A stretch of DNA of 47,112 nucleotides from DASXTW01 sp046726275 (GTDB lineage: Bacteria; Actinomycetota; UBA4738): positions 1-47,112 of the forward strand of contig JBKPAF010000042.1 of the NCBI GenBank assembly GCA_046726275.1, read 5' to 3'. How positions within the stretch are numbered: position 1 is the stretch's first letter; every line of letters starts with the position of its first letter. Below, in pieces: positions 37,384-45,281 of the stretch. Made by a program: the position numbers and the translations under genes. The notes under the pieces were generated by a model that was not told where the DNA came from, did no database searches, and was given only the letters and a program-made list of their open reading frames with translations.

Positions 37384-37839
37384 CTACATCTGACGCGGCA
37401 GTCCGGGCTGCGGAGGGGACTCCTCGGGATCGGCCGGGACCACCCAGAAGGGAACCTGGGCGAGGCGATCTTGCCCGTGGTGGACCTCGAATAGATAGGT
37501 GCCGTAATCCGGGAGAGGGAAGCCGTAGAAACGGAGTGTCACGACGCTCGCCGTGGTGCGGGTCGGGTCGATGGGATGGGCCTCGAACGTGGCGGGCATC
37601 TCCTGGCGGAACCCTACGGTCCTTCCATCCGCGTCCACCACGGTGTACACGAGCGAGAAGTCCTGCCCGATGTCGTGCGGCTCGCCCACCACCCTGACCA
37701 CGAAGGAGATCGCTCCCAATCGGAGGGGCTTGGGGAAGTCTCGAGGCAGGAAATAGATGTCGGCCCCGCCCCTCGTCACATAGAAGAGTCCGGCCTGCGA
37801 GTCCGCGGCCTCGGCAACGAAGGCGTAGTCCACCCTCAC
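37384..37839 (-). CDS. Small protein of unknown function, DUF6941-like
   Basis: A 151-residue beta-rich protein with no signal peptide. The opening MRVDYAFVAEAADSQAGLFYVTRGG and the C-terminal YGFPLPDYGTYLFEVHHGQ match the general pattern of the DUF6941 group (a sandwich-like domain). That link comes from memory of the family pattern and is tentative. The start is GTG 37839 with GGGAGG 10 nt upstream. It begins 19 bp after the moaA stop on the same strand, so it is probably co-transcribed. No role in molybdopterin synthesis can be claimed. Confidence 0.6.
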   Translation of the reverse strand: MRVDYAFVAEAADSQAGLFYVTRGGADIYFLPRDFPKPLRLGAISFVVRVVGEPHDIGQDFSLVYTVVDADGRTVGFRQEMPATFEAHPIDPTRTTASVVTLRFYGFPLPDYGTYLFEVHHGQDRLAQVPFWVVPADPEESPPQPGLPRQM

Positions 37840-37858
37840 CTGGGCGGTGCCTCCCGGA

Positions 37859-38962
37859 CTACCCGCCGATCATCGACATGGAACGGGAAGGCCTCTGGAA
37901 GTCGGCGTGGTTGATCTTGTGCCCCTCCCATTTCCTCCACACGTTCTGCCTGATCAGGCCCTCCAGCTCGTCGTCCGAGGCTCCCTCGCGCAGAGGAATG
38001 CGAAGGTCGGTCTCGTACATCGCGAACAGGCACGCCCGGAGCTGGCCGTCCGCGGTGAGGCGGAGCCGGTTGCACGTCTCACAGAACGGTTCGGTCACCG
38101 AGGCGATAACCCCGATCGCCCCGGGGGCGCCATCGGCGAACCGGAAGGCTGTGGCCGGTTCCTGGTCCGTCCCGCCCATCGCGATCAAAGGGTAGGTGCG
38201 GTCGATGGCTTCCAGGATCTCCGCAGAGGGGACGACCTTGTCCCGCTCCCACTTCTGCTCCGCGTCCAAGGGCATGTACTCGATGAACCGGATCTCGTAC
38301 CCGGTGTCCCGGGCATATCGAGCGAAGTCGATGACTTCGTCCTCGTTGGTCCCCGCGATCACGACGCAATTCAGCTTGATGGGGGTCAGTCCCGCCTCTT
38401 CGGCTGCCGCCAGGCCCACGAAGACCTGGTCGAGCGCGTCGCGACGGGTCATCTCCGCGAAGCGGTGGCGCATCAGCGAGTCGCAGGACACCGTCACCCG
38501 ATCCAGTCCGGCATCCGCGAGCGGACGCGCCAGCTTGTCGAGTAGGTAGCCGTTCGTGGTCATGGAGATGGCCAGGTCGGCATGCGCCTCCCGCAGCATG
38601 GCCACGAGCTTCGGGAGCTCGCGGCGGACGGTGGGCTCGCCACCCGTCAACTTCACCTCGCTCACTCCAAGACGAACGAAGATACCCACGAGACGGACGA
38701 TCTCTTCGAACCGCAGCACCTCCTCCTTCGGCAGCCACGGCAGCCCCTCCGCAGGCATGCAGTAGGTGCAGCGGAAGTTGCACTTGTCCGTCACCGAGAC
38801 CCGAAGGTCGTCCGCGATACGGCCGTACGTGTCCAACAGCGGCCCGGAGGCCGGCGCCGGCGTGCGGAGCGACTCCTCGGGGGGTTCAGAGCCGGGGATG
38901 CCGGAGGGCTCCGAGCTGAGGATCAGCCCCTCTCTGTTCCGCAGGTCGCTCGAGTCGGTCAC
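37859..38962 (-). CDS. moaA: MoaA, GTP 3',8-cyclase
   Basis: Radical SAM enzyme for the first step of molybdenum cofactor synthesis. It is 367 residues with a 45-residue unstructured N-terminal extension. The SAM cluster cysteines are C61, C65 and C68 (CNFRCTYC). The second cluster motif near the C-terminus is CETCNRLRLTADGQLRACL. The protein ends in MSMIGG, the conserved Gly-Gly tail needed for activity in MoaA. The start is GTG 38962 with AAAGGA 8 nt upstream. It is divergent from the MoaB-XdhC fusion, with 124 bp between the starts. Confidence 0.97.
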   Translation of the reverse strand: MTDSSDLRNREGLILSSEPSGIPGSEPPEESLRTPAPASGPLLDTYGRIADDLRVSVTDKCNFRCTYCMPAEGLPWLPKEEVLRFEEIVRLVGIFVRLGVSEVKLTGGEPTVRRELPKLVAMLREAHADLAISMTTNGYLLDKLARPLADAGLDRVTVSCDSLMRHRFAEMTRRDALDQVFVGLAAAEEAGLTPIKLNCVVIAGTNEDEVIDFARYARDTGYEIRFIEYMPLDAEQKWERDKVVPSAEILEAIDRTYPLIAMGGTDQEPATAFRFADGAPGAIGVIASVTEPFCETCNRLRLTADGQLRACLFAMYETDLRIPLREGASDDELEGLIRQNVWRKWEGHKINHADFQRPSRSMSMIGG

Positions 38963-39086
38963 GACGTGAGTCCTTTCCCCCTGTCCGGATCAGCATAGGC
39001 TCTCTTTCCCGAGTGGGCCGAGGCATCCCGTCGGGGCGCGAGAGGACGAGAAGCTAGTATCGGTTGCGCCTTTTCTGGAGGGAGTT

Positions 39087-40376
39087 GTGGGCGACCGTTT
39101 GGCGACTGCTGTGGTCACGGTGAGTGACGGCGTCTCTCGAGGGACACGGGACGACGCCTCCGGCCGGGCCGTGTCTTCTCTTCTGGAGGGGGCAGGATTC
39201 GCCGTGACGCGTCACCAGGTGGTTCCTGACGAACGCGAAGCCCTCGAACGCATGCTGGCCGAGCTGTGTGAGGAGGGTCTCGCCCTGGTCGTCACGACGG
39301 GAGGCACGGGGCTGGGACCCCGGGACGTCACGCCGGAGGCAACCCGCGCCGTCATCGATCGTGAAGCGCCCGGCCTCGCCGAGCAGATGCGCGCCGCGGG
39401 GCGGAGCTCGACACCGCTGGCCGCGCTGTCCCGAGGTGTGGCCGGCAGCAGGGGGTCCACGCTCATCCTGAACCTCCCGGGAAGCGCGAAGGGAGCCGTC
39501 GAGAGCCTGTCCTCGATCCTGCCGATCCTTCCCCATGCCCTCGACCTGCTGGCAGGACAGACCGCTCACGGGGGATCCGACGGAACGGTGTCCCGAGCCC
39601 ATACTTCCCCCGAGGAGACCCGGGATCACGGGACCGGCGTGGACGAGGAGCTGGCCGCTCGGCGGGCGGCTCGCGAGGAAGTGGTCCTTGCAACGGCGGT
39701 GGGTCTGAAGGGGGACCCCCCGTGCCACCTGGGTCAGAAGCTCCTCCTGGGATCCACCGGCGCGCTCGCGGGGACACTGGGGTGCGCGGAGTTCGACGAC
39801 GCGGCGATCCGCGACGCCCCGGAGGTGCTGAGGAGCCGCTCCCCCACCACGCGGACGTACCGGCACGACCTGGGTTCCATCGACGTCTTTCTCGAACCGG
39901 TGGTGCGGCGGCCGATCCTCCTGGTCTTCTCGGCCACACCGGTGGCCCTCTCCGTGGCCCTATGGGCTCGGGACCTCGGGTATGACCCGATTCTCGTGGA
40001 ACCGAGGCCTGACCGGATCACCGAAGAACATCGAAGAGCCGCCCCGACGGTTCCCGACCTCGACCGGGTCGAGCTCGACGGGGAGGCCGTGGCTGTGCAC
40101 ACGGACCACGACGCTCCCATCGTCGTCGAGACCCTGGCCGCGCTCCTGCGATCGCCGGTCGGATTCATCGGGGTCATGGGAAGCGCCCGGCACGTTGGAC
40201 CTCACTTGGACCGCCTTCGCGAGCTCGGGTTCCGCGAGGAAGACCTCACCCGAGTGCGAACCCCGGTCGGGTTGGACATCGGAGCTCGGAGCGCCGAGGA
40301 GATCGCCCTGTCCATCCTCGCCGGCATGGTGGCCCACCGGTACGGTGCCGCTGGCGGTTGGCTGGATCGAGCCTAG
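39087..40376 (+). CDS. MoaB/MogA-XdhC fusion protein
   Basis: A 429-residue fusion. Residues 1-165 are a MoaB/MogA-type molybdopterin adenylyltransferase domain: TVSDGVSRGTRDDASG and the molybdopterin-site motif TTGGTGLGPRDVTPEAT (70-86). Residues about 185-429 are XdhC-like. The XdhC N-terminal part is degenerate (PCHLGQKLLLGSTGALAGTLG). The C-terminal Rossmann part is well kept (ILLVFSATPVALSVALWARDLGYD; GFIGVMGSARH; VGLDIGARSAEEIALSILAGM). XdhC binds finished cofactor and passes it to xanthine dehydrogenase or CO dehydrogenase types. No such oxidase is in the window. GGAGGG lies 5 nt before GTG 39087, and TAGTAT (39055-39060) is a possible -10. Confidence 0.85.
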   Translation: MGDRLATAVVTVSDGVSRGTRDDASGRAVSSLLEGAGFAVTRHQVVPDEREALERMLAELCEEGLALVVTTGGTGLGPRDVTPEATRAVIDREAPGLAEQMRAAGRSSTPLAALSRGVAGSRGSTLILNLPGSAKGAVESLSSILPILPHALDLLAGQTAHGGSDGTVSRAHTSPEETRDHGTGVDEELAARRAAREEVVLATAVGLKGDPPCHLGQKLLLGSTGALAGTLGCAEFDDAAIRDAPEVLRSRSPTTRTYRHDLGSIDVFLEPVVRRPILLVFSATPVALSVALWARDLGYDPILVEPRPDRITEEHRRAAPTVPDLDRVELDGEAVAVHTDHDAPIVVETLAALLRSPVGFIGVMGSARHVGPHLDRLRELGFREEDLTRVRTPVGLDIGARSAEEIALSILAGMVAHRYGAAGGWLDRA

Positions 40377-40412
40377 GCTGACGGCGGCGAGCCCTGGATA
40401 AACTGCCGGGCG

Positions 40413-41231
40413 ATGGATGCGGCCTTTTTCGATCTGGACAAGACACTTCTCCCGGGATCCAGCCTGTTCCCTCTGGCCCGGGAGATGTACCGGCAGCGGT
40501 ACTTTGGGCTCCGCGACATCGGCCGGCTGGCCACCGACCAGGTGCGGTTTCGGCTGGTGGGAAGCGAAGCCAGAGGGCCCATGGAACGGGCCCGTCAGGC
40601 CACCCTCGAAGTCGTCCGAGGGCGCGCCCGGGACGAGGTGATCGCCTTCGGCCTGTCCGTCGCGCGGGAGGAGATCCTTCCTCGACTCTACCCGCAGGCG
40701 GTCGAGCTGCTGGCCCGGCACAAGCGAGCCGGGCGCGCCGTCTACATCGCGTCCTCCTCGCCGGAGGACTTCCTGACGCTGCTAGCCAGAGAGCTCGACA
40801 TCGACGGGGTGGTGGGAACCCGAGCGGAGGTCGTGAACGGCGTGTACACGGGTAACCTCGAAGGGCCCATCGTCCACGGGCCCGAGAAGGCCGCCAGGGT
40901 GAACGAACTCGCGAAGGATCAGGACATCGACCTGAATCGTTCCTTCGCCTATACCGACAGCATCAATGACCTCCCTCTGCTCGAGCTGGTGGGGAACCCG
41001 ATCGCGTTGAATCCGGACCGGCGGCTGCGGGCGGTGGCGCGCCGCCGAGGCTGGCAGGTCCTGGACTTCCGGACCGCCAGGCGCCGAACGCTGATCGCGT
41101 CGGCGGCGGGGGCAGGGGTGGCCGCCTCCGGTGCGCTCGGCTATGCCGTGGGGTACGTGGTCGGCCGGAGCAGGGGGAAGTCAGATCGGGCAATCCTGGC
41201 CGGCAGGATCAGCGAGCTCCGGGCCTCCTAG
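40413..41231 (+). CDS. HAD-IB family hydrolase with C-terminal membrane segment
   Basis: A 272-residue HAD phosphatase of the SerB-like IB type. Nucleophile D7 and acid/base D9 are in FFDLDKTLLPGSS. The Ser motif is in VYIASSSPEDF, and the acidic motif is YTDSINDLPLLELVGNPIALN. After about residue 225 comes a Gly/Ala-rich segment (SAAGAGVAASGALGYAVGYVVG) that could be a glycine-zipper membrane anchor. The closest pattern is the HAD-IB domain fused to acyltransferases in lipid metabolism, and the first-gene fusion at 2354 also carries one. The substrate is unknown. TAAACT lies 8 nt upstream of the ATG. Confidence 0.88.
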   Translation: MDAAFFDLDKTLLPGSSLFPLAREMYRQRYFGLRDIGRLATDQVRFRLVGSEARGPMERARQATLEVVRGRARDEVIAFGLSVAREEILPRLYPQAVELLARHKRAGRAVYIASSSPEDFLTLLARELDIDGVVGTRAEVVNGVYTGNLEGPIVHGPEKAARVNELAKDQDIDLNRSFAYTDSINDLPLLELVGNPIALNPDRRLRAVARRRGWQVLDFRTARRRTLIASAAGAGVAASGALGYAVGYVVGRSRGKSDRAILAGRISELRAS

Positions 41232-41255
41232 CTGCGACCCGAACGGTCGTGCGGG

Positions 41256-42074
41256 TTAGGTCTCCTTCGCGAAGAACGTCCCTTTGAGATCGATGGTTTC
41301 CTCGGACTCCGGGAACGGGACCCCGAGACACTCATAGCTCCCCGACAGAGCGCTGGTATCGGCGTGCTCGATCTTGACCTCACACTCGCCCTGCACCGAC
41401 CTGATGTGGATCTCCTCCGTCGCCCCCGTAGGCGTGAAGAAGAACTCCAGCACGCGCAGCCGAGGGAGCTGGCCGGTCGTGTAGTCCCCGGGGACAGGGT
41501 CATCGAAGTCGAACTTGATCCTGCTGCTCGTCCCCTTCCACTCCGCGATCATGTGGCGATTGGAGAATCCCGGCGCCGGCGGCTGGAACTTCGTCTGCTT
41601 CAGATCCTCGCTCAGGGTTGCTGCGCCGGTCACGTCGAGGTGGGTAACAGTGGGGCCCTTCACCGGCCCGCCGCCGGAGCCGCCGGGACCGGCCTCGTCG
41701 GAGCGGGTGCCGAGGAAGACCACGAGGCCGATGATCAGCGCCAGGGCGATGCCGCCGCCGATCAGGATCCCGCCGCGCCGAGGCCGAGCTTCGATCTCCT
41801 CCTGCTCCTCCCTCACCGGCATCTGCTCGGGCGGGATCTTCTGCGCGGCCGGCTCGAGCTCCAGATATCGGCGCCAGCCTTCGTGGCGACCCTGTTTGGT
41901 GGCAGGAAACTCTTCGACGGGGGCGCCTTCGTTGGCTGCGTCCCAGATGCCATAGGAATCGGGCCCGAAGCCGTAGAGGTATCGGCCTCCCGAGTGGATC
42001 ACACCCAGTGGCCGGTCCCTGGGGATCCGATCCCTCACCTGCTCAGCCGTCGAACTCTGTTCCTCACCGACCAC
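41256..42074 (-). CDS. Single-pass membrane protein of unknown function
   Basis: A 272-residue protein with a cytoplasmic N-terminal region of about 95 residues (HSGGRYLYGFGPDSYGIWD; EGWRRYLELEP). One transmembrane helix (GGILIGGGIALALIIGLVVFLG) follows, then a Gly/Ser/Pro linker and an extracellular beta-rich domain with two Cys that may pair. The N-terminal part resembles short modules seen in actinobacterial membrane proteins, but nothing specific is recognised. It converges with the HAD gene. Confidence 0.65.
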   Translation of the reverse strand: MVGEEQSSTAEQVRDRIPRDRPLGVIHSGGRYLYGFGPDSYGIWDAANEGAPVEEFPATKQGRHEGWRRYLELEPAAQKIPPEQMPVREEQEEIEARPRRGGILIGGGIALALIIGLVVFLGTRSDEAGPGGSGGGPVKGPTVTHLDVTGAATLSEDLKQTKFQPPAPGFSNRHMIAEWKGTSSRIKFDFDDPVPGDYTTGQLPRLRVLEFFFTPTGATEEIHIRSVQGECEVKIEHADTSALSGSYECLGVPFPESEETIDLKGTFFAKET

Positions 42075-42135
42075 AGCGGCTCACCTCCCGTGAATTGGCG
42101 CACAGTATCGAACGCTGAGGGCGTTTCGGGCAACG

Positions 42136-42166
42136 GGGGGTCCAGGGGGGTAGCAGCAACGAGCGA
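42136..42166 (+). repeat. 31-bp direct repeat, copy 1
   Basis: A 31-bp unit that starts with GGGGGTCCAGGGGGGTAGCA and ends in GCAACGAGCGA. It is identical to the copy at 42237. It lies in the noncoding gap between two minus-strand genes. Confidence 0.8.
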
Positions 42167-42236
42167 AGCGAGGCAGTCTGCGGACCCCCTGGCTCGTCGA
42201 AGATCCGCTGGCAAGCGGAGCCTCGAGGAGGAGAGA

Positions 42237-42267
42237 GGGGGTCCAGGGGGGTAGCAGCAACGAGCGA
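42237..42267 (+). repeat. 31-bp direct repeat, copy 2
   Basis: Second identical copy, exactly 101 bp downstream of the first. A shorter inverted piece (GGACCCCCTGG, near 42182-42192) lies between them. The 203-bp gap (42075-42277) holds no gene that I can support. Confidence 0.8.
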
Positions 42268-42277
42268 GGCTGAGGAG

Positions 42278-42631
42278 CTAGCGGCGGCGGCGCGAGCGGG
42301 GCGGTCCCCGGCGTGTGTTCTTCTTCTTCCTCTTCACCGTCTGGGGTGCCTGGGTGGGGTCGGGGAGCCCTTCTTTGCCTTCCTCGACCGCAGAGACCAC
42401 ATGTCTGGCGATGGAGTCGTCGCCCGGCCCGGCTCCGAGCAGGAGTTGGAACAGCACCCGTTGCTCGAGCTGTTGGATCGTGTCGACTACGGCTCGGCGC
42501 TCGTTGCCCTTGACCGACCAGGTCGCGAAGATGCGACCCGAGGGGAGGACGTCGACCCGGAGCGGCGCCTCGCCGATCCGGCCCTGCCACACGGTCTTTC
42601 CAGCCTGCTGTTCGTCCAAGGCGTTCCTCAC
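42278..42631 (-). CDS. Small protein with strongly basic tail
   Basis: A 117-residue protein from GTG 42631, which has GGAAGGA 5 nt upstream; the longer frame to 42751 runs through the divergent ligase start. Residues about 10-75 form a small alpha/beta-looking domain (KTVWQGRIGEAPLRVDVLPSG; VVDTIQQLEQRVLFQLLLG). The last 20 residues are almost all Lys and Arg, as in nucleic-acid-binding tails. It is divergent from a DNA ligase, so a DNA role is possible. No family is recognised. Confidence 0.55.
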   Translation of the reverse strand: MRNALDEQQAGKTVWQGRIGEAPLRVDVLPSGRIFATWSVKGNERRAVVDTIQQLEQRVLFQLLLGAGPGDDSIARHVVSAVEEGKEGLPDPTQAPQTVKRKKKNTRRGPPRSRRRR

Positions 42632-42732
42632 ACAGTTCCTTCCGTTAGTGCCCACGCTCGGTCGAGTGGGGGCGAGGTGAATGGGCGCGTACGAACGTGC
42701 TCCCGGATGTCCAGGGTAGCATGCGAAGCGCG

Positions 42733-43770
42733 ATGAACCTTCCGTTTCCACCCCCTATCGCTCCGATGGAGGCGAAGCACGTGGCTCGGCTTCCAACTGG
42801 AGAAAGTTGGCAGTACGAGCCAAAGTGGGACGGCTTCCGCGCCGTGGCCTTCCGCGATGGAAAGGAACTCTCGCTGTCCAGCAGGAAGGAGTTGCCGTTC
42901 AATCGCTACTTCCCCGAGATCGTCGACGCGGTCCAGACACTTGCCGAGAAACGGCTGGTCCTGGACGGCGAGATCGTCGTCTTCACTCCGGACGGCAAGG
43001 GTCTGGACTTCGACGCGCTGCTCCAACGGATCCATCCGGCAGAGTCCCGGGTGCGGCGGCTGGCCAAGGAGACTCCCGCCTCGTTCATCGCTTTCGACCT
43101 GCTCGCCCGAAAGGACCGCGATTACCGACCCAGGCCCCTCCGAGAGCGCCGGGCCACGCTCGAGGATGTCATGAAGGCTGCTGCTCCGCCCCTGCACCTC
43201 AGTCCGTGCACGCAAGACCTGCGTCTGGCCACGAAATGGCTCGAAGCCTTCGTCGTCCAGGGACTGGACGGGGTGGTGGCCAAGCATCTCGAATCGCCGT
43301 ATCGCTCCGGCGAGCGGGAGATGCTCAAGGTGAAGCGGGAGCGCACGGCGGATTGTGTCGTCCTCGGCTTCCGATGGGCCAAGGACCTCAAGGGTGAGGC
43401 CGTGGGCTCATTGCTGCTCGGTCTGTACGGTCCCGACGGCGAGCTGTGGCAGGTCGGTTTCAGCTCTGGATTCACCCAGGCGGCTCGCCGGGAGCTCGTG
43501 AAGAAGCTCCATCCGTACAGCGAGGGAACTTCACCCGAGCCGCCGCCGGGGCAGGCCATGATGAGCAGGTGGGCCCAGGGCAAGGACCTCTCCTACGAGA
43601 GGCTCCGGCCCGAGCTCGTAGTCGAGGTGGCCTTCGATCAGGTCACCGGGCACCGCATCCGTCACGGGTCTCGGTTCGTCAGATGGAGGCCCGATAAACC
43701 ACCCGAGCAATGCACGTTCGAGCAGCTTGTGCAGCCGCCGAACGTTGACCTCCGGAAACTTCTCCGCTGA
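42733..43770 (+). CDS. ATP-dependent DNA ligase (LigC/LigD-ligase type)
   Basis: A 345-residue ATP-dependent DNA ligase. The adenylated lysine is K31 in EPKWDGFRA (motif I). Motif III is FIAFDLLA, motif IV is GLDGVVAKHLESPY, and motif V is LKVKRERTADCVVLGF. An OB-fold with FSSGFTQAARRELVKKL and RHGSRFVRWRPDK completes the enzyme. The length fits stand-alone LigC, or a LigD ligase domain without polymerase and nuclease modules. It probably works in repair or end joining, but no Ku gene is in the window. The start at 42733 is 10 nt after TAGCAT (42717-42722) without a Shine-Dalgarno; ATG 42721 is also in frame. Confidence 0.92.
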   Translation: MNLPFPPPIAPMEAKHVARLPTGESWQYEPKWDGFRAVAFRDGKELSLSSRKELPFNRYFPEIVDAVQTLAEKRLVLDGEIVVFTPDGKGLDFDALLQRIHPAESRVRRLAKETPASFIAFDLLARKDRDYRPRPLRERRATLEDVMKAAAPPLHLSPCTQDLRLATKWLEAFVVQGLDGVVAKHLESPYRSGEREMLKVKRERTADCVVLGFRWAKDLKGEAVGSLLLGLYGPDGELWQVGFSSGFTQAARRELVKKLHPYSEGTSPEPPPGQAMMSRWAQGKDLSYERLRPELVVEVAFDQVTGHRIRHGSRFVRWRPDKPPEQCTFEQLVQPPNVDLRKLLR

Positions 43771-43790
43771 TCAGAGCCCGCGGCCGAAGG

Positions 43791-45233
43791 TCAGGAGGCT
43801 TCCCGGACGATCGAGGCCCAGATCGTCGAATGGCGGCTGGTCGCGGCTCCCTGTGAGAAAGATCGTGACCACACCACGAGCAGCGATTCGGCCGACAACG
43901 CAACACCGATGTAGTCACCGAGGAATCTGGTGCGGCCCGGGCGGACGACGGCGGCGAAGCGGAGGTCGGCCGGAGGACCGATGGTTCGCTCGCCCGCGAA
44001 GGTCACCCCACCATCGTCCGATGAGACCGACCGCAGCTGGACGAACGGGGACGGCCTGCTCGCCGGCCCGGCCCGGGTGAAGAACGCCACGTGGACCCGG
44101 CCATCGAGCGCCTCCACGTTCGGTTGGAGGTGATCGCGACCACTCCCCGATCCGTCCGGATTCACTCGCGTGGGCGGCGTCCAGGTCGAGCCACCGTCGT
44201 GGGATCGTGAGAGGACGACGTCGTTCAACCCATCGTCTCGATCCGACGCGTCCTCCCAGACGACGAACAGGGTGCCTCTGACCGGATCGACGGCGGTCTC
44301 CTCCACTCCCGCCGCCCGGAGACCACGACTGGCCCGGGCCCGCATGACCCCAACGGGGACAGGACGATCGAACGACGTTCCTCCATCGCGCGATGTGCGG
44401 GAGAACAACCTGCGCCTCTGTTGGGGTCCGAGGAGGAAGTAGACGACCGTGAGGTCTCCCTTCGGGCCCACCACGACGTTCGGAACGAAGCCCGTCCCGG
44501 GTGAAACGAACCGGCGGGGACTCCATGTGACGGCCCGGTCGTCGGACCATCGGATGGCGACCCGGTCGTGATGCACATACGTCACGTAGACGCGGCCGAC
44601 ATACCGACCGGCCGGTCCGGTGTCCACCGCGATCCGGGGGAAGTCGCCGCCGGCACCGGCCGGAGTCCGCTCGAGAAACACCGGAGGGTTCCAGGTTCGG
44701 CCGTGGTCATCCGACCGATGGACGGCGATCCCTCCGCCTCTGTCGGGACCTCCGATCACGATGCTCGAAGCATAGGCGGAGCCGTCCGGCCCGAAAGCTA
44801 CGGTCGGATCAGAGACGCGGAGGTACACCCCGCCCGCCGCGCGCGTCAGGCCCGGAAGGACGCCCGAGGTCCACCTCACCCCTCCATCCTCCGAAGAGGC
44901 GAAGCCGATCGCGGCCGCCCCGCCGTCGGGAAACCGACCCATCTGGAACACGGCCACGACCACCGAGGGGCGATCCGGATCGACGGCGACGAACGGCTCG
45001 ACGGCGGTGTCGGCCTGGGATCCGGCCGGCCCCATCACGGTGTCCCGAGCGATCTCCCGGGCCGACTCCTGATCCAGCCCCCCCGATGGTGCCGGGACCG
45101 AGGAAGGCGGGGTCGAGACCGACGGGGACGGTGGGATAGCCGTGGGCCCGGACCCCGAACAGGATGCCGTCGCGACGAGCAGCGCCGCCACGGCGACCGA
45201 AGGGATCAGGCGAGCCATCCGTCCAGTGGTCAT
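43791..45233 (-). CDS. Secreted lipoprotein with Asp-box (sialidase-like) repeats
   Basis: A 480-residue exported protein. A signal sequence of about 25 residues ends at a Cys (TASCSG) that could be lipidated, followed by a Ser/Pro linker. The rest has at least six Asp-box or Asp-box-like motifs spaced 40-60 residues apart, such as SSEDGGVRW, SDDHGRTW, SDDRAVTW, SRDGGTSF, SHDGGSTW and SSDDGGVTF. These form a beta-propeller. No sialidase Arg triad could be identified, so hydrolase activity is doubtful and a binding role is equally likely. It is divergent from TrpB2 (48 bp). Confidence 0.85.
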   Translation of the reverse strand: MTTGRMARLIPSVAVAALLVATASCSGSGPTAIPPSPSVSTPPSSVPAPSGGLDQESAREIARDTVMGPAGSQADTAVEPFVAVDPDRPSVVVAVFQMGRFPDGGAAAIGFASSEDGGVRWTSGVLPGLTRAAGGVYLRVSDPTVAFGPDGSAYASSIVIGGPDRGGGIAVHRSDDHGRTWNPPVFLERTPAGAGGDFPRIAVDTGPAGRYVGRVYVTYVHHDRVAIRWSDDRAVTWSPRRFVSPGTGFVPNVVVGPKGDLTVVYFLLGPQQRRRLFSRTSRDGGTSFDRPVPVGVMRARASRGLRAAGVEETAVDPVRGTLFVVWEDASDRDDGLNDVVLSRSHDGGSTWTPPTRVNPDGSGSGRDHLQPNVEALDGRVHVAFFTRAGPASRPSPFVQLRSVSSDDGGVTFAGERTIGPPADLRFAAVVRPGRTRFLGDYIGVALSAESLLVVWSRSFSQGAATSRHSTIWASIVREAS

Positions 45234-45281
45234 CTCTCATAGAATCCACGAGCACCCTGAGGCCGGGCTAAGGAGGAGACC

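Noticed and set aside
42136..42267. Insertion-sequence ends
   Set aside because: The repeats are direct, not terminal inverted. No transposase or target-site duplication is visible.
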